Source: Candidatus Chlorohelix allophototropha (GTDB lineage Bacteria; Chloroflexota; Chloroflexia; Chloroheliales; Chloroheliaceae). Taken from it: a stretch of 64,000 nucleotides of DNA. This document shows positions 1-8,499 of this stretch, one piece after another. Location: positions 1,178,001 through 1,242,000 of the forward strand of contig NZ_CP128400.1 in NCBI RefSeq assembly GCF_030389965.1, given 5' to 3'. The notes beneath the pieces are model-generated. The model was not told the origin of the DNA and did no database searches. It saw only the letters and a program-made list of their open reading frames with translations. Each line of letters opens with the position of its first letter. Position 1 is the stretch's first letter. Made by a program: the position numbers and the translations under genes.

Positions 1-1
1 G

Positions 2-1180
2 TTAAAGGCAAAGGGCGCGGCGGTACTCTATCACGAAGGTCTGGTGTCTGCACCTTATACTAACCCGCCAAAAAATGTCATCTGCCTCGGTCGCAATTAC
101 TACAAGCATTATTTGGAAGGAGCAGTTGCGCGTGGTGAGAGTGGAGAAAAGCCCCCCGAAGCGCCTATCTATTTCACCAAACCGCCTACCAGCATAACAG
201 GCGCTTTTGACCCCATCCCGCTTGATTATGAGATAACCCAGAAGTACGATTGGGAAGTAGAATTTGGGGTGATTATCGGGGTAGGCGGCAAGAAAATAGC
301 CCAAGAAAATGCCCTTAAGCATGTTTTCGGCTACACTATAATTAATGACCTGAGCGCCAGAGACGTGCAATACAAACACCAGCAATGGTTTAAGGGAAAA
401 GGTTTGGATGGCAGTTGCCCAATTGGTCCGTTTGTTGTAACCCCCGATGAACTGCCCGAATCGTTGCATGTACCTATCAGCCTCAAGGTTAATGGCATTA
501 TCAAACAGGAGGCTAACACCGGACAGTTGATGTTCGATATTCCTACTATCATTGCCGACCTTTCGACAACTATGACGCTTGAACCGGGCGATATTATTTC
601 TACCGGGACACCGGATGGCGTGGGTAACTTCCGCAACCCGCCCGAATACTTAGCACATCGGGATGTGATGGAGACCATTATTGAGGGCATTGGCACGATG
701 CGCCACCTGATTGCTTCCCCTGAGCGGGTGGCATTGGTAGCAGCTTTTGACAGGGCGCGGGACGAATTACTCCAGACTTTAAGTCTGGTACAACCCCAAC
801 ATTATGACCTTGCCACTGTCAATCCGGATTGGTCGGTAAAAGAATTGGTGGCGCATCTGGCAGGTGGTATTACCTTTGCCGCGACCGCCATTCAGCGCCA
901 TCTCGATGGTACTCTTGTAGCCGGAATCCAAGCCATGAATGAGCGCAATGCCAGTCAGGTACAGGAACGCGCCGTAAAGAGTTTGCAAGAATTGGTGGAT
1001 GAACTGGTAAAATCACACTATCAGGTTGCAGATTTATATCTTTCGCTGACTGACGAGCAAACTCAAACTACGTCAACTATGTCCAGTGGCGCAAAGGTTA
1101 CTATTCATGAGCGGTTGCAGCGCTATACTAACCACTATCGAGAACATAGCGCGGAAATCATTCAGGTTATAAAAGCTTAA
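2..1180 (+). CDS. FAH-family hydrolase/isomerase fused to DinB-like domain (5' end cut)
   Basis: The frame is open to the window edge, and its upstream residues continue the usual FAH N-terminus, so the 5' end is missing. A GTG at 44 exists but lies inside the fold. The first ~225 residues form a fumarylacetoacetate hydrolase fold: ICLGRNY near the start, the metal-binding pair WEVEFGV, NDLSARD, and GTPDGVG near the domain end. The last ~150 residues look like a DinB/maleylpyruvate-isomerase-type four-helix domain, with VAHLAGG and a closing HYREH that would supply the metal histidines. FAH enzymes cleave or isomerise acylpyruvates and related diketo acids. The fusion could join an isomerase step to a hydrolase step, but the substrate is unknown. 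The convergent neighbour ends 2 nt away. Confidence 0.85.
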   Translation, partial: LKAKGAAVLYHEGLVSAPYTNPPKNVICLGRNYYKHYLEGAVARGESGEKPPEAPIYFTKPPTSITGAFDPIPLDYEITQKYDWEVEFGVIIGVGGKKIAQENALKHVFGYTIINDLSARDVQYKHQQWFKGKGLDGSCPIGPFVVTPDELPESLHVPISLKVNGIIKQEANTGQLMFDIPTIIADLSTTMTLEPGDIISTGTPDGVGNFRNPPEYLAHRDVMETIIEGIGTMRHLIASPERVALVAAFDRARDELLQTLSLVQPQHYDLATVNPDWSVKELVAHLAGGITFAATAIQRHLDGTLVAGIQAMNERNASQVQERAVKSLQELVDELVKSHYQVADLYLSLTDEQTQTTSTMSSGAKVTIHERLQRYTNHYREHSAEIIQVIKA

Positions 1181-1181
1181 A

Positions 1182-2237
1182 CTACACAGGCAAGCCTAAT
1201 TCCCGGTATTTGGGCTTAACTCGTTCGCTGAATAGTCCGGTTCTATCTAGATTCGTGGCGAGGTGGTTGTAAAAAGTATCGTGCTGGAACTCTATCATTG
1301 CGCTGCTGTTATAAACTTTATGCTCAAATTCGGCGCGGGTTAGTCCGGTACGCCCTTGCGACATCTCCCAGTATTTATTTAACTGGCTGCGGAATCCGCC
1401 TCGTTCTCGTCCGAAAAAGAGAGTGCGACAAAGGCTGTAGGCGTAATCTTCCAGTTCTTGCCGCTCATCCACCAGCATATCGCGTACTTCTTCGGCAATA
1501 CTTTCAATGCCAAAACCTACATGCCGCCCCTCATCCTGCATCACAAAATCGAGTATTTGCAATAAACAGGGGTCGAGTGTAGCTCGCTTTACATAACTAA
1601 AGACACCCATCGCATAGCCTTCTATCAAGATGAGCATACCGATGGCTTTCTTATACCAGTTAGCCGTGCCAAGCAAACTATCAATGATGAACTTGATATT
1701 AACATCGGGCGGTACTACTTTGAGGCTATCCAGATAATGACGGAAAACCTCAGTATGGCGCGCCTCATCCATAACTTGGCTTGCCAGAAATAACTTCCCG
1801 TCCATATCGGGGCGCATATCCACCAGTTGCGCACAAATCAATAACGAACCTTGCTCACCATGCATTAGTTGGCTGATAATCCAACCTAAGTCGTAGCGAT
1901 TCAGTTCCAGTGTTTCTTCCTCAGTCAGCACTTCGGTGAGTCCCATCGAAGCCGCTCCCCAATATTCATCTCGCATCAAGGGTTGGTCTGATGAGGTAAT
2001 TTTATCCCACTCTATGTCGGTTTCCGGATTCCAACCTTTGAGTTTTGCTAGGTCATAGAGCTTGCGTCCTTTAGCGAAATCTGGTTCGTATTCCAGATTC
2101 CAAAGTGCGCTACTTGAACTAGGCGCATTCAGGCGGTTGGTTAACGAACCATTCGCCACATTTGCCACGAAATAACCGAACCTTCGCCCGGTTATTCGAT
2201 AGACATCTTGCAAATATCCCAAACGTTCTTGCCACAT
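1182..2237 (-). CDS. ferritin-like di-iron oxidase (R2-like)
   Basis: This 351-residue helical protein has the two metal-ligand helix pairs of the ribonucleotide-reductase-R2/ferritin superfamily: a Glu in HGEQGSLL, EARH (ExxH) about 40 residues later, a second Glu in ILIEGYAMG, and EGRH (ExxH) in QDEGRHVGF. This carboxylate-bridged di-iron site supports O2-dependent oxidation. It could be an R2-like oxidase, an AurF-like N-oxygenase or a desaturase-like enzyme; the sequence does not decide. Start is ATG at 2237. No R1 reductase subunit lies nearby, so a role in nucleotide reduction is unlikely from context. It converges on the FAH-DinB gene and is divergent from the ABC exporter. Confidence 0.75.
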   Translation of the reverse strand: MWQERLGYLQDVYRITGRRFGYFVANVANGSLTNRLNAPSSSSALWNLEYEPDFAKGRKLYDLAKLKGWNPETDIEWDKITSSDQPLMRDEYWGAASMGLTEVLTEEETLELNRYDLGWIISQLMHGEQGSLLICAQLVDMRPDMDGKLFLASQVMDEARHTEVFRHYLDSLKVVPPDVNIKFIIDSLLGTANWYKKAIGMLILIEGYAMGVFSYVKRATLDPCLLQILDFVMQDEGRHVGFGIESIAEEVRDMLVDERQELEDYAYSLCRTLFFGRERGGFRSQLNKYWEMSQGRTGLTRAEFEHKVYNSSAMIEFQHDTFYNHLATNLDRTGLFSERVKPKYRELGLPV

Positions 2238-2266
2238 ATAAAATACCCTCCACTGCCGGGTTAATT

Positions 2267-2312
2267 TTAAACGCTCAGTTCGATGGTCTATAATGAGATG
2301 AGCTTTATTATA
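2267..2312. promoter_or_regulatory. divergent promoter region with two -10-like boxes
   Basis: Between the di-iron gene (minus) and the ABC exporter (plus) there is a perfect TATAAT at 2289-2294 on the plus strand, with a weak TTAAAC 16 nt upstream. On the minus strand a second perfect TATAAT lies at 2312-2307, without a clear -35 box. They could drive the two divergent genes. The call rests on the boxes alone. Confidence 0.35.
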
Positions 2313-2462
2313 CCCAAAAAATGTCCTACTGAATCGATCACAAAGTCTAAATTACAGCGATAACCGCGCTTAATTTGCGCTGAAGAAACTTCCACCAGCC
2401 GTAAGACGTTTAAAGAACGGATAACTTGAAGCGTAGATTCAATTGGATCAATACTAAAGGAG

Positions 2463-3470
2463 ATGCAAGTTTTGCAAGCTCAATTTCTTAGTAGTGAACA
2501 GGTAGCCGCTCCCTCCGCCGTAATTCGAGTCAATAGCCTCACCAAGCGGTTTAAACGAACCATCGCTGTAGATAAAGCCACGCTGGAAGTACAGAAGGGC
2601 GATGTATTTGGTTTGCTCGGTCCCAATGGGGCGGGCAAAACCACGATAATCCGTATGTTGCTGGGGCTGATTAAGCCTACTGACGGCAATGCTGAGGTTT
2701 TTGGGCTAAATACTTTTCAGCAGCGAGTCGAAGTATCAAAGCGAGTTTCCGCCATAGTAGAATCTCCCGCGCTATACCCCGACCTAACTGGGCGTGATAA
2801 CTTGCGGGCAATGGCGTTGGTAGCAGGGCTTTCCCACCCTGAAAAGAAAATTGATGAGGTGCTGGAGAAAATGGGTTTGGCGGCGCGGGCGAAAGAGCGT
2901 TTTTCGCGCTACTCGCTCGGCATGAAGCAACGCTTGTGCATAGCTTCTGCTCTGCTCACCGATCCCGATATTATCATACTGGATGAGCCAACTAACGGGC
3001 TTGACCCGGCAGGTATGGCTGAGATTCGTCAGTTGATTAAAGAGCTTGCTGCACAGGGTCGCACCGTATTTTTATCCAGCCATCTGTTGTTCGAGGTGCA
3101 ACAGGTTTGTAACCGCGTGGCTATTATCCAGCGCGGGCAGATAATCGGGCAAGGTTTGGTGGAAGAACTACTTTCCGCCAACAGCGCGATATATATCCGG
3201 GTAAGTCAGGAAGAATGGGAAAAAGCTTGGTACACCTTGCAAGCAGCAGGCTACGCCGGGCAACTTAGGGCGGAGGGCTACCATTTGCTGGTAACAGCCC
3301 CCGCTACCGAAAGCGCAACCATAAACCGTGTGCTGGCAACTGCCGGGGTTTACGCCAGCGAGATAATGTCGCGTAGTCAAACCCTTGAGGAATATTATTT
3401 GAACCTAACCAGCTCTAATCAACTACCCGCCGTGAATATCTCAGGAGGTAACAACATTGGCAATCAATAA
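2463..3470 (+). CDS. ABC-2 type transporter ATP-binding protein
   Basis: This ABC ATPase energises the exporter formed with the next gene. Walker A GPNGAGKTT is near residues 53-61, the signature is YSLGMKQRL, Walker B is IIILDEPTNGLDP, and the switch His is in SSHLLFEV. A C-terminal extension of ~80 residues is typical of CcmA/NatA-type ATPases. Start choice: an AAGGAG SD at 2457-2462 touches the ATG at 2463, so the in-frame TTG at 2472, nine bases downstream, may be the real start. The gene overlaps the permease gene by 14 nt, indicating translational coupling. The substrate cannot be told; drug, lipid or peptide export are all known in this class. Confidence 0.92.
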   Translation: MQVLQAQFLSSEQVAAPSAVIRVNSLTKRFKRTIAVDKATLEVQKGDVFGLLGPNGAGKTTIIRMLLGLIKPTDGNAEVFGLNTFQQRVEVSKRVSAIVESPALYPDLTGRDNLRAMALVAGLSHPEKKIDEVLEKMGLAARAKERFSRYSLGMKQRLCIASALLTDPDIIILDEPTNGLDPAGMAEIRQLIKELAAQGRTVFLSSHLLFEVQQVCNRVAIIQRGQIIGQGLVEELLSANSAIYIRVSQEEWEKAWYTLQAAGYAGQLRAEGYHLLVTAPATESATINRVLATAGVYASEIMSRSQTLEEYYLNLTSSNQLPAVNISGGNNIGNQ

Positions 3471-4410
3471 TCTCTCAAGACCTTCTCTGATTAATTCGTA
3501 TCGGCATGAGTTTTTTAAGGGTTCCAAGCTCAAATACTATCGCTATGTGTTATTGCTGCCCCCACTACTAACCGCTGTAATAATGCTGATACAAACGCTG
3601 GTGAAGGTATTTGGCAATCCAAAGTTGAGTCCCAGTAGCCTGACTAACCTTAATGATGTTTACGGGCTTGGCTTGGAAGGGAGCGTGGCTTTTGCCAGTG
3701 GCACCCTTACCCCGCTTTACGGGGTCTTCAGCCTGTTGTTAATCATCGGTTGTGCGCTGATGGTTTCGAACGAATATCGTTGGAACACCATGAAAGTTCT
3801 GGCAACCCGCCAACCTGATCGTATGCGGTTGGTATTGTCAAAGTGGTTTTTTTGTTTTACTTTTATTCTCTGTGCCACTGTATCTTTTATGCTTTGCTGG
3901 CTGCTTTATATTCCCTTTACCCGATACTTTTTTGACCAACCCTTTACTATTACTGCCAGCGATTGGGCAGACTTTGGGGGCGGTCTGAAATATTTCGCCC
4001 TGCAAGGTTTACTGGCTTTTATCTATTCTTCGCTGGCAATTGCGTTGACTTTCCAGTTTAAATCGGTGGTAGCGGGTATTATTGTCTATTTCGTGTATAA
4101 CAGCATTGATGCCTCCTTGAGTTCGCTCAGTACTGTCGCAATTAACGAAAATTTCAATCCTGACGGAATATTTGGGATTTTGGCTGCGATTTTAAAATTC
4201 ATAAATCCGTTTCTGCTCAATAGCAACTTTAACCGCATTATAATGCAGGAAACAACTTTCTTGGGTTCTACCACAGGTATGCCGATACCAAACGAGCAAA
4301 TCGTAATCAGCAACCCAGTGTGGTGGGCATGGATTATGCTGGCTATTTATCTTTTTATTTTCACCGCGCTGGCGGTTTACTTTTTTAGCAGACGTGATAT
4401 CACCGAATAA
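3457..4410 (+). CDS. ABC-2 transporter permease
   Basis: This 317-residue integral membrane protein has about six hydrophobic segments: near residues 28-48, 85-105, 130-155, 180-200, 210-230 and 290-312. The soluble N-terminus and TM layout suit the ABC-2 permease family (MutG/BcrB/YhaP-like). It starts with TTG at 3457 behind the SD AGGAGGT (3443-3449), inside the end of the ATPase gene, so the two are made together and form the exporter. The second half contains a Phe/Asn-rich loop with no recognisable motif. No SD-coupled partner follows, so this is probably the end of the functional operon. Confidence 0.85.
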   Translation: MAINNLSRPSLINSYRHEFFKGSKLKYYRYVLLLPPLLTAVIMLIQTLVKVFGNPKLSPSSLTNLNDVYGLGLEGSVAFASGTLTPLYGVFSLLLIIGCALMVSNEYRWNTMKVLATRQPDRMRLVLSKWFFCFTFILCATVSFMLCWLLYIPFTRYFFDQPFTITASDWADFGGGLKYFALQGLLAFIYSSLAIALTFQFKSVVAGIIVYFVYNSIDASLSSLSTVAINENFNPDGIFGILAAILKFINPFLLNSNFNRIIMQETTFLGSTTGMPIPNEQIVISNPVWWAWIMLAIYLFIFTALAVYFFSRRDITE

Positions 4411-4442
4411 ACCATCTTCGAGGAGGAAGATAAGCCATACGC

Positions 4443-4577
4443 ATGATCGGTTTTTTTGATGGGGGAGCAAATCTGTACCCTGATAGCTTGGCGTTTATCG
4501 ACGGGGATAAGCAATATACTTTCCGTCAGATTCAAACTTGGGAACGTTTCTGGAGCGGTCGAGAGCGCAACATTTAG
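4443..4577 (+). pseudogene. remnant of AMP-binding acyl-CoA synthetase N-terminus
   Basis: A 44-codon frame starts at ATG 4443, 15 nt after an AGGAGGA SD (4421-4427), and ends at TAG 4575. Its first 30 residues read like the N-terminus of AMP-dependent synthetases/ligases: FFDGGAN, LYPDSLAFID, GDKQYTFRQI, equivalent to the usual FDxGAxxYPDxxAxxDGxxxYTYxxL. The last ~12 residues are unrelated, and nothing of the ~500-residue remainder follows. It therefore looks like the end product of a deletion that joined the synthetase start to the region just before the cyclase gene. A functional micro-protein cannot be excluded but has no support. Confidence 0.6.
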
Positions 4578-4594
4578 CCTAAGAAGGGACGATT

Positions 4595-5548
4595 ATGCCG
4601 AAAAATTTGCCATCTTTTGATGAACTTCCAGCAGTAGTAGGCAAACCGCCCCGCTCTGCATGGGGGCTTTGGGGTGATGAAGATGAACTCGGCACGCTTA
4701 ATTTGCTTACTTCCGAACGTGTGGTAGAAGCGGCAAAACTGGTTCGTAGCGGTGACGTTTTTGCCCTGAACTGGGAACTGGAATTGCCCGATCCGCCCTT
4801 CTTTGGTCGCGAGAAGTTGCGCCATCAGATTAAACACAAACGTGCGTGGGTTAATGACGATGTGTACCACGATTTTAATACGCAATCGTCCACCCAGTGG
4901 GATAGTCCTAGCCATTACGGCAACCCTCACTATCATGGCTATTACAACGGGGTGCAAGAGGAACAGATTACCGGGCAAGCGGGGACACGTAACGGAATAC
5001 AGGTGATGGCGCGAAAGGGTATTGCCGGGCGCGGCGTTCTGGTGGATTTCCGACGCTGGGCTACAAAGCATGATATTCACTATAACCCGGGCGAACGCTA
5101 CGAAATATCTTTAGGGGCTTTGCAAGCGGCTGCCTCCGAACAAGGGGTGACATTTCAGACGGGCGATATATTGTTGGTGCGCTCTGGCTTTATCGAGTGG
5201 TATCTGGGCTTGAGCTATGAACAGCGCGTGACGGTGGCGCAAATGCCCCCTACTGCGGTAGGAGTAGCACAGGGCGAGGATACGTTGCGCTTCTTGTGGG
5301 ACAATCACTTTGCGGCGGTAGGCGGCGATACACTTGCTTTCGAGGCATATCCACGCCACGAAATACACGGTTTCATGCATGAAACCATTATAGGGCTTTG
5401 GGGCATGCCAATCGGTGAAATGTTTTTCCTTGAGAAATTGGCAGAGGCTTGCGCCGCCGATGGGTTTTACGAGTTTTTCTTTACCTCTGCACCGCTCAAC
5501 AAATTGGGAGGTATTGCTTCGCCTCCCAACGCGCTGGCAATCAAATAA
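4595..5548 (+). CDS. cyclase-family (kynurenine formamidase-like) hydrolase
   Basis: This 317-residue protein belongs to the PF04199 cyclase family of metal-dependent amidases/cyclases that includes kynurenine formamidase. The metal-site region reads STQWDSPSHYG (near residues 101-111), the variant form found in the longer ~300-residue subgroup in place of HxGTHxDxPxH. Other marks are GRGVLVDF, GDILLVRSGF, and DTLAFEAY followed by HETIIGLWGMPIGEMFFLE, which matches the family C-terminus. ATG 4595 follows the SD AAGAAGGGA (4581-4589). The gene next door once encoded an acyl-CoA synthetase, so an organic-acid degradation locus may have decayed here. The exact substrate is unknown. Confidence 0.8.
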   Translation: MPKNLPSFDELPAVVGKPPRSAWGLWGDEDELGTLNLLTSERVVEAAKLVRSGDVFALNWELELPDPPFFGREKLRHQIKHKRAWVNDDVYHDFNTQSSTQWDSPSHYGNPHYHGYYNGVQEEQITGQAGTRNGIQVMARKGIAGRGVLVDFRRWATKHDIHYNPGERYEISLGALQAAASEQGVTFQTGDILLVRSGFIEWYLGLSYEQRVTVAQMPPTAVGVAQGEDTLRFLWDNHFAAVGGDTLAFEAYPRHEIHGFMHETIIGLWGMPIGEMFFLEKLAEACAADGFYEFFFTSAPLNKLGGIASPPNALAIK

Positions 5549-5557
5549 TGGATGAGT

Positions 5558-7198
5558 TTAGACGCTCAAGCCTGTAACATTCAAATCTGTGGGATGCTCA
5601 ACCGTGAATTGGTAGCTCACTTCGCGTTTGGCTTGCGGTTGCAGAGCCAAAACCCATTCCAGCACGCCCATTTCACCGGGTTGGATTTGCGGGGTGGCTT
5701 TAATCAGACGCACCTTGATTTGCTCGTTGCGGCTGACCGGAATTTGTTCAGTTAGGCGCAAGGTCGTTTCCTGTTCGCGCAAATTGGTTATGCTGATGCG
5801 GTATCCAAAAGTGGTACGACGCTGTCCGCCGATGAACTTCTTATCCACTTCGCGCTCTACCAACTCACGCTCAATTTTCAGGCCTTCGTCAATACCCAGA
5901 TTGAGCTTGAATTCCTGACCGGGTGCGATATTTTCCAGCATGGTTGTGCCTACGAAAGTATTCTCGCGGAAGATGTTGGCTTTACCGGGTAGTAAGGTAA
6001 CGCCCACTGCTCGATTGGTAACTGTTGCTTGTAGATAGGCGAAGCTGACCAACTTGGGAATACTGATAAATTCGATACGAGCAGGGAAATCTTCGTTGAA
6101 AATGGTGGTTTTGTGCGGTGCGCCATCTGAAGGGATGTTACTATCCCGTTCGAGTCGGAAGGTCACTACGCCCCCCTCGCTGGCAACTTCTGCGGAGACA
6201 CTTGCCGCCTTAAATTCGGGCAAAGGTTCTGCCAAATCTGCAAATGCATATGCGCCTGTCGACTCTTCAGAAAATTGCTTGGGTGATGGCGCAGCCATAA
6301 CCATTGCTTGGGGAGCCATTGCCTGAAAGGTGCGTGGTGGGCTTGGGCGATAGCTATCGAGATACCACGGGCTGAGGCGAGGTGGGAGTGTTCCCAATGC
6401 GGGTTTGGCGGTAGAAAGGGTAAGCCGCACCCCCTGCCACTCTTCGCCGCTGCTCTGCTGCACTTCGGCAAGGTAACTCAGATTTACTTTATCTCCGGCG
6501 TTGCTGACTCGTAAATCGTATAGCGGTGTCCATCCGGCGCGACTGACCATATACGAGACTTCTAGTTCAAACTCGCCTTCGCCCGCCGTCTCAATTGAAA
6601 CTACAAGTTTGTAGCTCTCACGCGCACGGGGAATACTAATTCGGTTTATCTCCGCTCGTAATACTTCGATTTGTTTATCCAGTTCCCGGTTAGCCAATTC
6701 CTCTTTTTGCAGGGTAGCTTCATAGCCAGTGCGTTGCTCTCCTATGAAACCTAGCAAATTGCGCACTTCCTCCAATCCAACCCGGCTACGCGCTAGTCCT
6801 TTGGAAAATTCTTCGACGGTGTGTTGGCTAAGGTTTTCAACAAAGCTGCGTTGCATTTCCAGAGTATCGAGCCTGCTCTGAGTTTCCTGCTTGCGAGTTT
6901 CCAGTTCCTCGAGGCGGTGGGTTAATTCGGCAAGTTTTGCACCTACAGGCTCGGTGGTATAGGCATATTCGCTGCGTACTCCGAGCAAGCGTACTGCTAC
7001 TGTTCCCGTTCCGCCTGCTCGGAATGATTCGGTTTGAATGGTGCTGGGCAGATCGCTTACTACCAACTCTTTTTCGCTACCGCTCAGGCTCACCTTGCCA
7101 CGCCGTGTTACCAACGCTTGGGAGGTGTAAACGGTCACTTCAGAGATGCGCGTTTCTACCGATTTGATGGACTCTACGGCTTCGTTGGATTCAGACAT
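5558..7198 (-). CDS. DUF4139 (MuiA-like) protein
   Basis: This 546-residue protein has the layout of the mucoidy-inhibitor-A/DUF4139 family: an N-terminal beta domain (residues ~12-75, ISEVTVYTSQALVTRRG), a coiled coil (~85-190), then a long beta-rich DUF4139 part (~200-545) containing ELEVSYMVSRAGWTPLYDLR and the WQGVRLTLSTAKP strand typical of the family. There is no signal peptide or TM segment, so the location is not clear. ATG 7198 is preferred over the TTG codon just before it because the SD GGAGGG then sits at a normal distance. The biochemical role of the family is unknown. It ends 10 nt from the convergent cyclase gene and is probably cotranscribed with the upstream glycosyltransferase. 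Confidence 0.85.
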   Translation of the reverse strand: MSESNEAVESIKSVETRISEVTVYTSQALVTRRGKVSLSGSEKELVVSDLPSTIQTESFRAGGTGTVAVRLLGVRSEYAYTTEPVGAKLAELTHRLEELETRKQETQSRLDTLEMQRSFVENLSQHTVEEFSKGLARSRVGLEEVRNLLGFIGEQRTGYEATLQKEELANRELDKQIEVLRAEINRISIPRARESYKLVVSIETAGEGEFELEVSYMVSRAGWTPLYDLRVSNAGDKVNLSYLAEVQQSSGEEWQGVRLTLSTAKPALGTLPPRLSPWYLDSYRPSPPRTFQAMAPQAMVMAAPSPKQFSEESTGAYAFADLAEPLPEFKAASVSAEVASEGGVVTFRLERDSNIPSDGAPHKTTIFNEDFPARIEFISIPKLVSFAYLQATVTNRAVGVTLLPGKANIFRENTFVGTTMLENIAPGQEFKLNLGIDEGLKIERELVEREVDKKFIGGQRRTTFGYRISITNLREQETTLRLTEQIPVSRNEQIKVRLIKATPQIQPGEMGVLEWVLALQPQAKREVSYQFTVEHPTDLNVTGLSV

Positions 7199-7210
7199 CA
7201 AATCCCTCCT

Positions 7211-8371
7211 TTAATGCATTTCAGGGGAATAAACCCTGCCTTTCCACTGAACACCACGTTTTCTCCAGCGCACCGAATTAATTCCGATAATAACCATATA
7301 AATTATTGAGAGGGGATGCAGGATAATATCAAGTACTCTGAAACCGAATCGCAATGACACCCCAAATCGGATAATCCAGGTCATTAATATTTGCGCGATT
7401 GGCAGCCATAACCACTCTACGGATGCCGGTTGCCCCGTGACCCAACCTGCCAACAGCCAGAAATATGGTCCTATATACGCCAAAATATTTAATAGCAGGA
7501 AAAGTCCTAACCACCGAACTTTATAGTTAAAAAAGGCGAAAAGATTTTTACTAAAGCCCTGCCATACTTCAAAGATGTTGCGATACATCCGACAGGAGAC
7601 TGAATCGGTACCATCCGGTAATATAACTTTGTATCCGGCTTGCTTGATTCGTCGTGCCATGATGACATCTTCCAGCACGATATTTTTTACCGCCGCATGT
7701 CCGCCGATTTGCTCATAAACATTCCGGGTAAAGAACATATATTGACCGTTGGCGGCGCTGATTGAAGGGCGTGGACTACGACTCACCATCCAGGTAGGTA
7801 ATAACCCAATCAGGTACATCATCATTAGCGGGATTGCCAGACGCTCGGCTAATGAATCAGTTTCCTGTCGTGGGAAAATGCTTAGAAAATCCGCCTCGTT
7901 TTTTTCAAGCGCCGAAATTGCGCTGGAAACTGAGCGTACTCCGTGAACAGTATCTGCATCGGTGAAAAGCAGATAATCCCCTTCGGCATAATGATAAAGC
8001 TGGTAACATGCCCAGTTTTTGCCAAGCCACCCTTCCGGTAATTCCTGCCCACTAACAAGACGTAAACGGTGAGAAAAATCTTCACGGGCAATGCTCTCAA
8101 GGATTGCTACGGTAGCATCATCGCTGCCGTCATCCAGCACAATAATTTCAAGGTTGGGATAATCCTGATTCAGCAAAGAGCGAATACAACGCGCAATATT
8201 TCCGGCTTCATTTCGCGCTGGAACCAACACCGAAATCAGCGCAGCATCCGCTGCCGAAAAACGTCTGTTGTAGCCGTAAGAACCCAGCGCACGTAAGGTA
8301 AAGAAGTTTACCACCAACACCAATAGCATATATACTATAGGCGCTGTGACGATGATTTGGTAGAGTAACAA
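7211..8371 (-). CDS. membrane glycosyltransferase family 2
   Basis: This 386-residue enzyme carries an N-terminal TM helix, then a GT-A domain: VLVPARNEAGNIARC, VLDDGSDDAT, and the metal-binding TDADT (residues ~137-141). The acceptor-side ARRIKQAGYKV follows. Three or four TM helices close the protein (~275-370). This architecture matches GT2 enzymes such as CrtQ-like carotenoid or hopanoid glycosyltransferases, which use nucleotide sugars at the inner membrane face. Translation starts at TTG 8371 behind the SD GGGAGA. It is followed 12 nt later by the DUF4139 gene, so the two probably form an operon. The acceptor is unknown. Confidence 0.85.
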   Translation of the reverse strand: MLLYQIIVTAPIVYMLLVLVVNFFTLRALGSYGYNRRFSAADAALISVLVPARNEAGNIARCIRSLLNQDYPNLEIIVLDDGSDDATVAILESIAREDFSHRLRLVSGQELPEGWLGKNWACYQLYHYAEGDYLLFTDADTVHGVRSVSSAISALEKNEADFLSIFPRQETDSLAERLAIPLMMMYLIGLLPTWMVSRSPRPSISAANGQYMFFTRNVYEQIGGHAAVKNIVLEDVIMARRIKQAGYKVILPDGTDSVSCRMYRNIFEVWQGFSKNLFAFFNYKVRWLGLFLLLNILAYIGPYFWLLAGWVTGQPASVEWLWLPIAQILMTWIIRFGVSLRFGFRVLDIILHPLSIIYMVIIGINSVRWRKRGVQWKGRVYSPEMH

Positions 8372-8499
8372 ATGTATCTCCCGGTTATCAGCAGGTTTTA
8401 ATTGTCTAACCTACTACCCTCTAGACAGAGTATTGTATAATGTCAGATAGACATAACTAAAAAACCGTAATTATACAACCTCGCTAAGGATTAATCATA

